This document shows positions 1-11,530 of a DNA stretch of 64,000 nucleotides, one piece after another. The stretch spans positions 62,001 to 126,000 of the forward strand of contig NZ_JAOXLP010000008.1 in the NCBI RefSeq assembly GCF_025791835.1, in the 5' to 3' direction. Origin of the DNA: Roseomonas xinghualingensis (lineage in GTDB: Bacteria; Pseudomonadota; Alphaproteobacteria; Acetobacterales; Acetobacteraceae). How positions within the stretch are numbered: the stretch's first letter is position 1; every line of letters starts with the position of its first letter. Both the position numbers and the translations under genes were made by a program. Under the pieces are notes generated by a model that did not search any database, was not told the DNA's origin, and saw nothing but the letters and a program-made list of their open reading frames with translations.

Positions 1-1301
1 AGATAGGCGACAAGGACATGTTCCGTGCCGCGCAGGGCGTCCTGCAGCCGAAGCGGGAAGCCGACCCCGCGCTGCCGCAACCCGTCCGCGTCCGGTGCGC
101 GGTCCCCGGCCACCGGACCATCATATCCTGCTCCATCCTGTACCCAGCCGCTTCCGCGGTAGGAGACAAGGATCTGCGTGTCCGCCAGCCGGTCCTGCTT
201 GCCGGACTCCCGGCCATATCCCTCGGTTGCCGCCCGGGTGCGGGCGATCACCTCCGCGCCCACGGGCCGTCGCTCCGCCTCATAGCTGTCCAGCAGGGAT
301 TCCGGTGCCGCCCCGTTCAGGACCAGGGCCAGCTTCCAGGCCAGGTTGTAGGCATCCTGAATCCCGGTGTTCATCCCCTGGCCGCCGGTCGGCGGGTGAA
401 TATGCGCCGCATCCCCCGCGATGAAGACGTGGCCATCCCGGTAGCGCGTGGCCAGGCGCATGCTGATCCGGAACATCGACGACCAGCGCATCCCGGAAAG
501 CCGTGGCCGGTCCGGCAACAGATCGTTGGCCACGGCCTGGAGATCCTCGATCGAGGGACCTGGCATCTCCGCCTGGATCCCATGGCCCGTGCCGCCCGCG
601 GGGACGAGTCGGTCCGGCGCGACCATGGAGACGCGGTAGCGCCCGCGTTCCGGCAGTGGCACCGCGACGAACAGGTCGGGTGGCGCCGCCTCGTTCAGGC
701 GGAGCGCGCGCAAACTCATGCCATAGGGCAGGTCCCATGCGATCCGCACATCGCCGAGCATGAAGGTCATCGGCATGGCCTCGCCCTCGAAGCTGATGCC
801 GAGAGCATGGCGCACGCTGCTGTGCGCGCCGTCGCAGCCCACCACGTAGCGGAAGGCGGCTTCCTCGGTCGTGCCGTTCGCATGGGCCAGCCGAACGGCC
901 ACGCCACCCGCTTGCTGGCGCAGCCCAGTCAGCGTGACGCCGCGCTCGACGGCGATCCCGGCGCGGCCGAGATGGCGCGTCAGCACGCGCTCCGTCTCAT
1001 CCTGCGGCAGGCCGAGATGAGCGTAGGGGAGGAAAGAATAATCCTCATGGGTATCCATCGCCGGGCGGCCCTGGATGATCGAGCGCATCCCCGTGATCCA
1101 GAGACCCGCCTCGATCATCTCGCGGGCGACGCCCATGTCATCCCACACCTCCAGCGTGCGCGGTGTCACGCCGATGGCGCGGCAATAGGGGGAGGGAGCC
1201 GGCAGCCGGTCGATGATCCGGCAGCGCGCGCCATGCCGGGCAAGTTCGCCGGCCAGCGTCAGGCCTACGGGACCTGCGCCAACAACCAGTATGTCCGCCA
1301 T
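1..1301 (-). CDS. FAD-dependent aromatic monooxygenase (phenol hydroxylase-like), 3' end outside window
   Basis: Reads leftward from ATG at 1301 and is still open at base 1, so about 433 residues are present and the C-terminus is missing. The start of the protein is a Rossmann dinucleotide fold (VVGAGPVGLTLAGELARHG), followed by the group-A flavoprotein hydroxylase motifs GCDGAHSSVR (about residue 155) and FIAGDAAHIHPPTGGQGMN (about residue 290), which contact FAD. Members use NAD(P)H and O2 to hydroxylate aromatic rings or related substrates; the substrate cannot be read from sequence. The family normally carries a thioredoxin-like C-terminal domain after this point, so roughly 100 residues probably lie outside. 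No neighbour hints at the pathway. Confidence 0.85.
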   Translation of the reverse strand, partial: MADILVVGAGPVGLTLAGELARHGARCRIIDRLPAPSPYCRAIGVTPRTLEVWDDMGVAREMIEAGLWITGMRSIIQGRPAMDTHEDYSFLPYAHLGLPQDETERVLTRHLGRAGIAVERGVTLTGLRQQAGGVAVRLAHANGTTEEAAFRYVVGCDGAHSSVRHALGISFEGEAMPMTFMLGDVRIAWDLPYGMSLRALRLNEAAPPDLFVAVPLPERGRYRVSMVAPDRLVPAGGTGHGIQAEMPGPSIEDLQAVANDLLPDRPRLSGMRWSSMFRISMRLATRYRDGHVFIAGDAAHIHPPTGGQGMNTGIQDAYNLAWKLALVLNGAAPESLLDSYEAERRPVGAEVIARTRAATEGYGRESGKQDRLADTQILVSYRGSGWVQDGAGYDGPVAGDRAPDADGLRQRGVGFPLRLQDALRGTEHVLVAY

Positions 1302-1701
1302 GGAGCCCTGCCCGGTTCCAGGAACTTATGAAGTCGAAACAACCGTAGCACGCTGCATGGGCGTGCGAGGAGTGATTGCACGCATGGCCGTTTCCCCAAG
1401 CATTGTTCATCCGGCCGAACTTGGTTAGGACCCTCGCGGTCCGCTTGGTGATCAGGCGAACTCAGCACAAGGTTCGGAAATTCTTGCTGTTCAAGGCAAG
1501 ATGCCCGGGCGGCCGTGGGGCTGTATGTTCGGGAACTTGCTTTCGCGGCGAAAATCTCCCCGGAGACGATCGTTCGAACTGAGCGGGGCAGGACATGCTG
1601 GCCACGCACGCCTGAGGCAATCCGTACGGCCCTTGAGACCGCAGGGTTCGAGTTCATTCCTGGGAACGGCGGGCTTGGTACAAGGCTGAAGGGTAAGGCC
1701 C
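1302..1701. other. 400-bp gap with a degenerate regulator remnant
   Basis: No intact gene fits here. It must hold the promoter of the leftward monooxygenase and that of panB. Its right half encodes the XRE-like remnant listed separately; the left half (1302 to about 1450) shows nothing I can name. Confidence 0.5.
1491..1699 (+). pseudogene. Remnant of a short XRE/helix-turn-helix regulator
   Basis: The frame through 1491-1699 reads like the core of the ~70-90 residue HTH proteins common in alphaproteobacteria: ARAAVGLYVRELAFAAKIS, then a TIVRTERG recognition helix, then PEAIRTALETAGFEFIPGNG and a terminal GTRLKG. The frame opens only after a TGA at 1449, has no convincing start (GTG 1515 falls inside the HTH), and has no stop after the usual RLKG ending, running on antisense-like into the panB coding frame. 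I read it as a decayed gene that lost its N-terminus and stop. An alternative is a real protein with an unusual start overlapping panB. Confidence 0.45.
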
Positions 1702-2538
1702 ATGAGTACTCCGGTCCGCAGCAAGAGGCTGAACATTCCCTCGATCCGAGCCAGGAAGGGCGGGACGCCGCTTGTATGCCTCACGGCCTACACGGCGCCG
1801 ATGGCAGGCTTTCTGGATCCCCATGTCGATATCCTCCTGGTGGGCGATTCCCTTGGAATGGTGCTGTACGGCTTCGACAGCACGCTGCCGGTGACCCTCG
1901 ACATGATGATCAACCATGGTGCTGCCGTCGTCCGCGGCAGCCAGAGCGCCTGTGTGTTGGTGGACCTCCCCTTCGGCAGCTATCAGGAAAGCCCCGAGCA
2001 GGCCTTTCGCAGCGCCGCCCGTGTCATGGCGGAGACCGGCGCCTCCGGCGTGAAGCTGGAGGGCGGCGAGGAAATGGCGCCAACGATCCGCTTCCTGGTG
2101 CAGCGTGGGATTCCGGTCTGCGCCCATGTCGGCCTGATGCCGCAGGCGGTGAATGTCGCCGGCGGCTTCCGCGCCACTGGGCGCTCCGAGGAGGAAGCCG
2201 CCCGCGTAACGGCCGATGCGCGGGCCGTGGCCGAAGCCGGTGCCTTCGCCGTGGTGCTGGAAGGCACGCTGGAACCTGTCGCGGCCGCGATCACCGCGGC
2301 GCTGCCGGTGCCCACCATCGGCATCGGAGCCTCGCCCGCCTGCGACGGCCAGATCCTGGTGTCCGAGGATGTGCTGGGGCTCTTCAGCGATTTCACGCCC
2401 CGCTTTGTCCGCCGCTATGCCGAACTAGGCGGCATGATCGGGGAGGCCGCTGCCGCCTATGCCGCCGATGTGCAGGCGCGCCGCTTCCCCGGGCCCGAGC
2501 ACTGCTTCCAGCCGTTCCGCCAGAAGCCGCGCGATTGA
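1702..2538 (+). CDS. panB: 3-methyl-2-oxobutanoate hydroxymethyltransferase
   Basis: First committed step of pantothenate synthesis: transfers a hydroxymethyl group from 5,10-methylene-tetrahydrofolate to 2-oxoisovalerate, giving ketopantoate. The 278-residue length is normal. Family motifs are all present: [13 protein letters not shown], the metal-binding [17 protein letters not shown] with the lysine-glutamate pair, HVGLMPQ and [18 protein letters not shown] 1702 follows AAGGGTAAGG. No panC is adjacent, so the pathway is split in this genome. A 10-bp perfect hairpin follows the stop. Confidence 0.95.
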   Translation: MSTPVRSKRLNIPSIRARKGGTPLVCLTAYTAPMAGFLDPHVDILLVGDSLGMVLYGFDSTLPVTLDMMINHGAAVVRGSQSACVLVDLPFGSYQESPEQAFRSAARVMAETGASGVKLEGGEEMAPTIRFLVQRGIPVCAHVGLMPQAVNVAGGFRATGRSEEEAARVTADARAVAEAGAFAVVLEGTLEPVAAAITAALPVPTIGIGASPACDGQILVSEDVLGLFSDFTPRFVRRYAELGGMIGEAAAAYAADVQARRFPGPEHCFQPFRQKPRD

Positions 2539-2545
2539 CCCGGCT

Positions 2546-2579
2546 GGCAAGGCTCTCAGCCCTGCCTGGGAGCCTTGCC
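2546..2579. terminator. Hairpin between convergent panB and LysR genes
   Basis: GGCAAGGCTC (2546-2555) pairs perfectly with GAGCCTTGCC (2570-2579) around a 14-nt loop. It sits just past the panB stop and covers the last codons of the convergent LysR gene. No T-run follows, so it is a terminator or 3'-end stabiliser by position only. Confidence 0.5.
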
Positions 2580-3455
2580 CTCGATCAGCGGCCGCTTCGC
2601 TGCCACCTGCTCGGCCAGGCTGTCGAGCAGGGCGCGCACGCGCGGCGTGTTGCGCAGATCCGGATGGGTCAGCAACCAGAGATCCGAGGCGTGGTCCGGT
2701 TCCGGTTGTGACAGGCGGACCAGACCGGGCCAGGCGTCGCCGATGAAGCAGGGCAGGTGCCCCACACCCATCCCGGCCGCCACCGCATGGGAAAGGCCGA
2801 GCACCGTATCGAAGCGCCCGGCCAGCCGCGCGGCCGGGACCGCTTCACGGGCAAAGCGCACCACCTTCAGCCCGGCGAGATTATCGCCAAGGCAGACCCA
2901 ATCCGCTTTCTCCGGTGAGCACTCCTCCCCTTCCGCGCCATAGAGCGCCCAGGCGATGCGCGCCGTGCGGCGGCCGACCAGCGTATCGGGCGGGGTATCG
3001 GTGGCGCGCACCGCCACATCCGCATCGCGGCGGGAGAGGTTGAGCGCGGGATTACCCGTGACGAGATCGAGCCGGATCGCCGGATGCGCCCGGCGGAAGC
3101 GCATCAGCATGGGCATCAGCAGGTCGGAAAGCAGGCTGTCGCTGGTGGCGAGGCGCAACTCGCCGGAGGGCAGCGGCGCCTGGCCCGCGAGGCGGCGCGT
3201 GACCGCGGTGATGTCCTCATCCACCCGTGCCGCGAGGGCCGCCACGCCTTCCCCGGCCGGGGTCAGGGTGTAGCCGGTGCGGTGGCGTTCGAAGAGCGGC
3301 GTGCCAAGCAGCGCCTCCACCTGCCGTAGCCGCCGGAAAACGGTGGAATGGTCGATGCCGAGCCGTGCGGCGGCGGCGGGCAGGTTGCGCGTTTCGGCCA
3401 CCGCGTTGATCAGCCGGAAATCATCCCAGGCAAGGGTTCGGGCAGATTCCTTCAT
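2556..3455 (-). CDS. LysR-family transcriptional regulator
   Basis: 299 residues from ATG 3455; the open frame extends upstream to 3581 but this ATG gives the normal LysR N-terminus (WDDFRLINAVAETRNLPAAA, an HTH ending STVFRRLRQVEALLG, then LFERH). The rest is a periplasmic-binding-protein-like co-inducer domain with the usual ADVAVR strand. It is divergent from the dioxygenase-hydrolase-pirin set at 3677, with an inverted repeat between them, so by the usual LysR arrangement it should control that set and itself. The inducer is unknown; a quinone or catechol would fit the targets. Confidence 0.9.
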   Translation of the reverse strand: MKESARTLAWDDFRLINAVAETRNLPAAAARLGIDHSTVFRRLRQVEALLGTPLFERHRTGYTLTPAGEGVAALAARVDEDITAVTRRLAGQAPLPSGELRLATSDSLLSDLLMPMLMRFRRAHPAIRLDLVTGNPALNLSRRDADVAVRATDTPPDTLVGRRTARIAWALYGAEGEECSPEKADWVCLGDNLAGLKVVRFAREAVPAARLAGRFDTVLGLSHAVAAGMGVGHLPCFIGDAWPGLVRLSQPEPDHASDLWLLTHPDLRNTPRVRALLDSLAEQVAAKRPLIEGKAPRQG

Positions 3456-3568
3456 GTGGTTTGTTCCGGGATAAAAGCGAAGCCGGCAATGCCGGAACTC
3501 CGATGGGGCTGCTGGCAGCCCGGAGCCTAGCCTGGCGAAGTTCGCAATACCATCTCCATGAAGGCAAT

Positions 3569-3591
3569 GATTGCATTGCATGAATGCAATC
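3569..3591. promoter_or_regulatory. 23-bp inverted repeat, probable LysR operator
   Basis: GATTGCATT (3569-3577) and AATGCAATC (3583-3591) are perfect 9-bp inverted arms around a 5-nt spacer. It holds the T-N11-A pattern of LysR sites and sits 86 bp before the dioxygenase start and 114 bp before the LysR start. This AT-rich element stands out in GC-rich DNA. Confidence 0.6.
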
Positions 3592-3676
3592 GGATTGTTC
3601 TGGCCCTGAGAGCCGCCAGTCCTATTTGCTGGGTCCAGGAAGGCGCCAGGCGCACTTCACCAAGGAGACAGCGACC

Positions 3677-4600
3677 ATGTCCCGCAGCGGCATCCATCAC
3701 GTCACGGCCATTGCCGGCAATGCACGGCGGAACCTCGATTTCTACACCCGCACCCTCGGGCTGCGCCTGGTGAAGAAGACGGTGAACTTCGACGACCCCG
3801 GCGCCTATCACTTCTATTATGGTGACGAGGCTGGCAGCCCGGGCACCATCCTCACCTTCTTTCCCTGGGAGCATGCCTCCCCGGGCCGCGCCGGGGCAGG
3901 GGAGTTGCAGGAGACGGTGTTCCGCATCCCGCAGAGCTCGCTGGGCTACTGGGCCACGCGGCTGATGGCGCAAGGTGCCGAACGCGGCACGCGCTTCGGC
4001 GAGACGCTGCTGACCTTTCGCGATCCGGACGGCTTGCGCCTGGCGCTTGTTGGCTTGCCCGGCATCGAGGCCGAGCCAGCCTGGAGCAATGGCGACGTGC
4101 CGGTGGAGCATGCCATCCGCGGCTTCCACAGCGTCAGCCTGATGCTGGAGAAGACCGAGGCGACAGGCGCGATCCTCTCCGACGTCTTCGGCTTCCGTGA
4201 GATGGCGCGCGAAGGTGACACCATCCGCTACCTGGCCGAGGGCACGGCGATCGGCGGTATTGTCGATCTGCGCGCGGTCGGCGGTTTCCTGCCGGCGCGG
4301 CTGGGGCGCGGTTCCGTGCACCATCTCGCCTTTCGCGCGGCGGATGACGCGGAGGAAATGGAGATGGCGCGCAAGCTGGCGGACCATCACGGGCTCCGCA
4401 CCACGGAACAGAAGAACCGCGACTACTTCCGTTCCATCTACTTCCGCGAACCCGGCCATGTCCTGTTCGAGATCGCGACCGACATCCCAGGCTTTGATGT
4501 GGACGAGCCGGCGGAGGCGCTGGGAACCGCGCTGAAGCTGCCTGCCTTCCTGGAGCGCCATCGCGCCGAGATCGAGGCGGCGCTTCCCGCGCTTGCCTGA
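3677..4600 (+). CDS. Ring-cleaving VOC dioxygenase (MhqO/LinE-like)
   Basis: 308 residues; ATG 3677 follows AAGGAGA at good spacing, whereas the longer frame from 3584 has no ribosome site and would cover the operator. Two glyoxalase-fold halves are visible, the first with GIHHVT (H8) and the second with VHHLAFR (H215) and REPGHVLFEIATD (E265), the 2-His-1-Glu iron site of extradiol hydroquinone dioxygenases. Relatives open hydroquinones and catechols and in Bacillus belong to the methylhydroquinone-resistance regulon. It leads a run with the serine hydrolase (25 bp downstream) and pirin, which supports a role in quinone removal. Exact substrate unknown. Confidence 0.85.
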   Translation: MSRSGIHHVTAIAGNARRNLDFYTRTLGLRLVKKTVNFDDPGAYHFYYGDEAGSPGTILTFFPWEHASPGRAGAGELQETVFRIPQSSLGYWATRLMAQGAERGTRFGETLLTFRDPDGLRLALVGLPGIEAEPAWSNGDVPVEHAIRGFHSVSLMLEKTEATGAILSDVFGFREMAREGDTIRYLAEGTAIGGIVDLRAVGGFLPARLGRGSVHHLAFRAADDAEEMEMARKLADHHGLRTTEQKNRDYFRSIYFREPGHVLFEIATDIPGFDVDEPAEALGTALKLPAFLERHRAEIEAALPALA

Positions 4601-4625
4601 ACAATCCGCCGGGAGTGACGATGCC

Positions 4626-5258
4626 ATGAGCACCACCGCAGCCGATTTCATCCACGTCTTCGAACCCGCGGCCCAGGCAGCAAGCCCGCCCATCCTGCTG
4701 CTGCATGGCACAGGCGGGGATGAGCATGACCTGCTGCCACTTGGTCGTATCGTCGCGCCGGGCGCGGCCCAGCTCTCGCCGCGCGGACAGGTGCTGGAGA
4801 ACGGCATGCCGCGCTTCTTCCGCCGCCTGGCGGAAGGCGTGTTCGACGAGGAGGATCTGAGCCGGCGCACGGACGATCTGGCCGCCTTCATCGGCATGGC
4901 GCGGGAGAAATACGGGATCGCGGCACCGGTCGCGCTCGGCTTCTCCAACGGTGCGAACATCGCGGCGGCGTTGTTGCTCCGGCATCCCGGCGTGCTGGCT
5001 GGAGCGGCGCTGCTGCGCGCCATGGTGCCGTTCCGCGATCCAGCGGCCGCAGCGCTGGATGGCAGGCCCGTGCTGCTGCTTTCCGGCGCAATGGATCCAG
5101 TCGTCCCACCGGAGAATGGCGCAAGGCTCGCGGCGCTGCTGCGCGATGCCGGCGCGGATGTCACGCATCGGGAGCTGCCGTTGGGGCATGGCCTCTCGCA
5201 GATGGATGTCGCCATCACCCGCGACTGGGTCGCGGCACTTCAGGGAGACGGAAAATGA
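4626..5258 (+). CDS. Alpha/beta hydrolase (carboxylesterase/MhqD-like)
   Basis: 210 residues from ATG 4626, preceded by GGGAG. The fold markers are [12 protein letters not shown] (oxyanion region), the nucleophile elbow GFSNGAN (S107), [10 protein letters not shown] (D157) and LPLGHGLS (H188), a complete Ser-Asp-His triad of the phospholipase/carboxylesterase family. In Bacillus the related MhqD is coregulated with the hydroquinone dioxygenase, so the same pairing here suggests it hydrolyses a ring-cleavage product or a quinone adduct. Its stop overlaps the pirin start by 4 bp (ATGA), so the two are translationally coupled. Confidence 0.85.
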   Translation: MSTTAADFIHVFEPAAQAASPPILLLHGTGGDEHDLLPLGRIVAPGAAQLSPRGQVLENGMPRFFRRLAEGVFDEEDLSRRTDDLAAFIGMAREKYGIAAPVALGFSNGANIAAALLLRHPGVLAGAALLRAMVPFRDPAAAALDGRPVLLLSGAMDPVVPPENGARLAALLRDAGADVTHRELPLGHGLSQMDVAITRDWVAALQGDGK

Positions 5259-6211
5259 GCGTTGGAAGCGATCCGGCCGGTGTCATGCCGGCATTCGTGG
5301 AGCAGGTGATCCTGCCCCGCACCCATGATGTCGGTGGCTTCGAGGTGCGCCGCGCCCTGCCGGCGAAAGAGCGCCAGATGGTCGGTCCCTTCATCTTCTT
5401 CGACCAGATGGGACCGGGCGAGTTCCTCTCGGGCAAAGGGCTGGATGTGCGGCCGCATCCGCATATCGGCCTCTCCACCGTCACCTATCTCTTCGATGGC
5501 GAGATCCAGCATCGGGACACGCTCGGCTCCAACCAGCCGATCCGGCCGGGCGACGTGAACTGGATGACGGCCGGGCGCGGCATCGCGCATTCCGAGCGGA
5601 CGGACCAGGCGCTGCGGGCGCACAGCAACCGCCTCTTCGGTATCCAATCCTGGGTGGCGCTCCCGCGTGCGCAGGAGGAGACGATGCCGGGCTTCGCGCA
5701 TCATCCCGCCGCTGCCCTGCCGGTCATCGAGGATGGTGGCGCACGCTTGCGGCTGATCGCTGGCCATGGCTGGGGGGCGCGCTCGCCGGTCGCGACGCCC
5801 TCCGATCTCTTCTACGCCGATGCCATGCTGGCGCCGGGAGCTGCCCTGCCGCTGCCTGACCATCACGAGGAGCGCGGTGCCTATGTGCTGGAGGGCGAGG
5901 TGCTGGTGGCGGGCGACCACTTCTTGCCGGGCCGTATGCTTGTCTTCCGCACGGGCGATGGGCTGGCCCTGCGCGCGGGGCCCCAGGGCGCGCGGCTGCT
6001 CCTGCTTGGCGGCGCGGCAATGGATGGGCCGCGCTACCTGTTCTGGAACTTCGTCTCCTCCTCGCGCGAGCGGATCGAGCAGGCCAAGGCCGATTGGCAG
6101 GCCGGCCGCTTCGGTCGCGTGCCCGGGGATGAGAAGGAGTTCATCCCGCTGCCGGTGGAACGCATCCGTGCCGGTATCCAATCCCCTTCCGCCGGATCGC
6201 CAACGAGCTGA
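5255..6211 (+). CDS. Pirin-family cupin protein
   Basis: 318 residues, two cupin halves. The N-terminal cupin keeps the iron ligands of pirin: RPHPHIG (H68, H70) and GIAHSE (H112, E114). Bacterial pirins can act as quercetin 2,3-dioxygenases, while others are redox-sensing partners. It starts inside the stop of the hydrolase gene, so it is the third gene of the same mRNA. With a hydroquinone dioxygenase upstream, a second oxygen-dependent step on an aromatic or flavonoid-like compound is plausible, but that is inference. Confidence 0.9.
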   Translation: MSVGSDPAGVMPAFVEQVILPRTHDVGGFEVRRALPAKERQMVGPFIFFDQMGPGEFLSGKGLDVRPHPHIGLSTVTYLFDGEIQHRDTLGSNQPIRPGDVNWMTAGRGIAHSERTDQALRAHSNRLFGIQSWVALPRAQEETMPGFAHHPAAALPVIEDGGARLRLIAGHGWGARSPVATPSDLFYADAMLAPGAALPLPDHHEERGAYVLEGEVLVAGDHFLPGRMLVFRTGDGLALRAGPQGARLLLLGGAAMDGPRYLFWNFVSSSRERIEQAKADWQAGRFGRVPGDEKEFIPLPVERIRAGIQSPSAGSPTS

Positions 6212-6251
6212 GATGGCGGCGGAAGGGGGCGTCAGCCGGTAGCGGCCCCCA

Positions 6252-7349
6252 TCAGCGGCCGCCATGCGCGGCGAGGTGCCGTGCCAGCGCCGGGATACGG
6301 CCTGACAGCATGATCCTGTGCAGCGGGCTTATCACCTCGCCCGTGTCGATCTGCATGGTGTCTTCAATCACGGGAGGGCTGACCTGCGCCTCAAGGATGC
6401 GCAGGCGCAGCAACGCGATGTAGCACTGGCGGGCGGCACGCAGCACGTTCTGCAGGTCACCCAGGACCCACACATTCTCCATCAGGTTCTGCGCCTGCAC
6501 GATGGGCTTCACAGCCTCCACCCCGCGGGTCAGCGCCGTCCTGGCCAAGTCATGGCGGCCCAGGAGATGCGCGATTGCGCCTTCCGCGAAGGCGCAGATC
6601 ACGAAGTTCAGCGCGGACACCTTCGCGTAGCCGACCAGATGCGTATGCCGTGTCGCCAGATCCAGGAAGGAGAGCGCCTCCTCGTAGGACTCCTCATAAA
6701 GCGAGAGATGGGCAGCGACGGTGGCCAGCGAGACCGTCCAGCGGACATGCCGCCAATCCACCGGAGCACCGTCGGCCTCCGCTTGCTGGATAAGTACCGC
6801 GCCTTCCTGCGACACGCGTCGTGCCTCCCCGAGCAGCCAGGCGACACGTTCCTGTTCAGCGGGTTTGAGGGAGTCGGGAGGCTTCTCGAGATAGCGGTGG
6901 CCGAGGATGGTCAGTGCCGCCGCGCGCAGCACGAACTCCGCCTCCGGGTGGCGCAGGTAGAAGCCATGTGCGGCCAGTTCGAGCAGATGCTGGGAGCGGA
7001 AGCGCGAGTGGTGCAGCTGCACCTTGTCCAGGAAATCCCCGGGCGAGATGCGAAGCGCGTCGAAGAACTCGCCCCGGAGGTCCGATTCCGCCTCGTTGGG
7101 GACGCCGTTGCCCGCCTCCACCCGTAGATGCAGCGCGTAATCCTCCGGCCTTCGCAGGGCCGCCAGGTCGATGCGGACACGGGCCTGCTGCCCGGAGGAC
7201 GCCGGTGCATGCAGCAGCTCAAGGCCGCCAAGACGCAGCGAAACCATTTGGCTGACCCAGCCGGCAGGTGGCCGCAGGGTCAGGGCAATGGTCAGCGGCG
7301 GCTTCGCGGCGTCGAGGACAGCCTGGATCTGGAGCTTGCTCTGGCTCAT
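6252..7349 (-). CDS. Unrecognised protein, beta-rich N-terminus and helical-repeat body
   Basis: 365 residues from ATG 7349 (an in-frame TTG at 7355 is less likely); no strong ribosome site. I do not recognise the family. Residues 1-110 look like a beta-sheet domain (short strands such as LTIALTLRP and YALHLRVEAG). Residues 125-330 are alpha-helical with TPR-like pairs (SYEEALSFLDLATRHT, then AHLLGRHDLARTALTRGVEA). There is no signal peptide, so it is cytoplasmic. It lies 52 bp downstream of secA on the same strand and may share its transcript. Codon use matches the neighbours, so it is probably a resident gene. Confidence 0.7.
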   Translation of the reverse strand: MSQSKLQIQAVLDAAKPPLTIALTLRPPAGWVSQMVSLRLGGLELLHAPASSGQQARVRIDLAALRRPEDYALHLRVEAGNGVPNEAESDLRGEFFDALRISPGDFLDKVQLHHSRFRSQHLLELAAHGFYLRHPEAEFVLRAAALTILGHRYLEKPPDSLKPAEQERVAWLLGEARRVSQEGAVLIQQAEADGAPVDWRHVRWTVSLATVAAHLSLYEESYEEALSFLDLATRHTHLVGYAKVSALNFVICAFAEGAIAHLLGRHDLARTALTRGVEAVKPIVQAQNLMENVWVLGDLQNVLRAARQCYIALLRLRILEAQVSPPVIEDTMQIDTGEVISPLHRIMLSGRIPALARHLAAHGGR

Positions 7350-7401
7350 GGCCAAAGAAGTTCAGGAACGAAGCGGCTTGTTCAGGCTGGTGGGCGCGCC
7401 G

Positions 7402-10134
<2,733 letters not shown>

Positions 10135-10399
10135 CGGGTCGGGCGGTCTCCGGGGCAACACCAGGCGGGCCGCCACCGAGGACCGCGGCGCGGCCGGCAG
10201 GGGGGCCACACCGGGCCCTGCGTGCGAGGGGAGAGATAGGGAAGGGGGGGCGGCCGGTCAACGAAGGGCCTCGCGGGCGGTTGCCGGACCGCGGCAATAG
10301 GGTCTTTGTGATGAGGGTCAGACGGCTGTGGCCGGCGGCTGCCTTGTGGGCGAACCACCGCTCGGCCATGTTGCGCCTCTTCTCGCGAAGGCTTCCCAG

Positions 10400-11389
10400 A
10401 TGCGCCGCCTGTTGCTCTCCACCGCCCTTGTCCCGGCCCTGCTGGTCTCGGCCAGCCTTGCCCACGCCCAGGCGCCGGCAAATCGGGCACCAGCAACGCA
10501 GGCGCCCGCGGTCCAGACGCCTGCCGCCCCGGCGGCCGGGGCGTCCGCCCAGCCCGCGAACCCCCAGCCCGCCGATCCGGTGGTGGCACGGGTGGATGGG
10601 CAGGAAATCCGCCTTTCCGATGTGCGCGAGGCCGCTAACCAGTTGCCGGACGAGCTGAAGAACGCCCCGCCAGCGATGATCTACCCGCTGATCCTCGATC
10701 AGCTGGTCGCCCAGAAGGCCCTGGTGGCCCGCGCCCGCACCCAGGGGCTGGAGCGTGACCCGGAAGTGCAGCGCCGTATCGCCCAGGTGACGGACCAGGA
10801 GCTGCAGCAGGCGCTGCTGCGCCGCGAGGTGGCCCCGGCCCTGACCGATGAGGCCCTCCGCAAGCGCTATGAGGCCAGTGCCGCCAATCGCCAGGGCGAG
10901 GAGGAGGTCCACGCCCGCCATATCCTCGTGCCCAGCGAGGCTGCGGCCCGAGAGGCGCTGGAGGAGGTTCGCCGTCCCGGCGCCGACTTCGCCGAGGTGG
11001 CCAAGCGCCGCTCCACCGGCCCGGGCGCCCAGCAGGGGGGCGATCTCGGCTTCTTCAAGAAGTCCGACATGATTCCCGAATTCTCTGAGGCCGCCTTCGC
11101 CCTGCAGCCTGGCCAGATCAGCGAGAAGCCGGTCCAGACCCCCTTCGGCTGGCATGTGATCAAGGTGGAGGGCCGCCGTACCGCCCCGCCTGCCAGCTTC
11201 GAGGAGAGCAAGGAGCAGCTGCGCCAGGCCGCCTTCGAGGAGGCGGTGAACGCCGCTGTGGAGCGTATCCGCGGCGAGGCGAAGGTGGAGCGTTTCAACA
11301 TGGACGGCTCGCCCCAGCGCGCGCCGAGCCTGATGGATGGCGCTTCCCCGCCCGCTACCCCGGCCCCGGCCCCGGCGCAGCGCCGGTAG
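10400..11389 (+). CDS. Exported parvulin-type peptidylprolyl isomerase
   Basis: 329 residues from ATG 10400 (MRRLLLSTALVPALLVSASLAHA), a signal peptide with AHA-Q cleavage. After an Ala/Pro-rich linker come a SurA/PrsA-like N-terminal helical region (VVARVDGQEIRLSDV) and one rotamase domain (VHARHILVPSEAAAREALEE, GGDLGFFKKSDM, TPFGWHVIKVEGRR). It should fold outer-membrane or secreted proteins in the periplasm. The low-complexity Ala/Pro tail (PATPAPAPAQ) probably stays disordered. It is divergent from secA and 141 bp upstream of argJ; this PPIase-argJ order is common in alphaproteobacteria. Confidence 0.92.
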   Translation: MRRLLLSTALVPALLVSASLAHAQAPANRAPATQAPAVQTPAAPAAGASAQPANPQPADPVVARVDGQEIRLSDVREAANQLPDELKNAPPAMIYPLILDQLVAQKALVARARTQGLERDPEVQRRIAQVTDQELQQALLRREVAPALTDEALRKRYEASAANRQGEEEVHARHILVPSEAAAREALEEVRRPGADFAEVAKRRSTGPGAQQGGDLGFFKKSDMIPEFSEAAFALQPGQISEKPVQTPFGWHVIKVEGRRTAPPASFEESKEQLRQAAFEEAVNAAVERIRGEAKVERFNMDGSPQRAPSLMDGASPPATPAPAPAQRR

Positions 11390-11530
11390 AGCGGATCGCT
11401 GTAGGACGGGACCGTCCGGAAGCGCGAATCCGCTTTGGAGAAGCGTCCGGGGCAGGCGCCCTTCGGAAAGCAGATTTAGGACATCCCCGGCGTGAGCGCG
11501 GGGATGCCGCAGGGAGTGACTGGAGTTAGC

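Noticed and set aside
1515..2711. A 398-codon plus-strand frame covering panB
   Set aside because: Only its first part resembles an HTH protein; the rest is out of frame with the well-supported panB and shows no fold.
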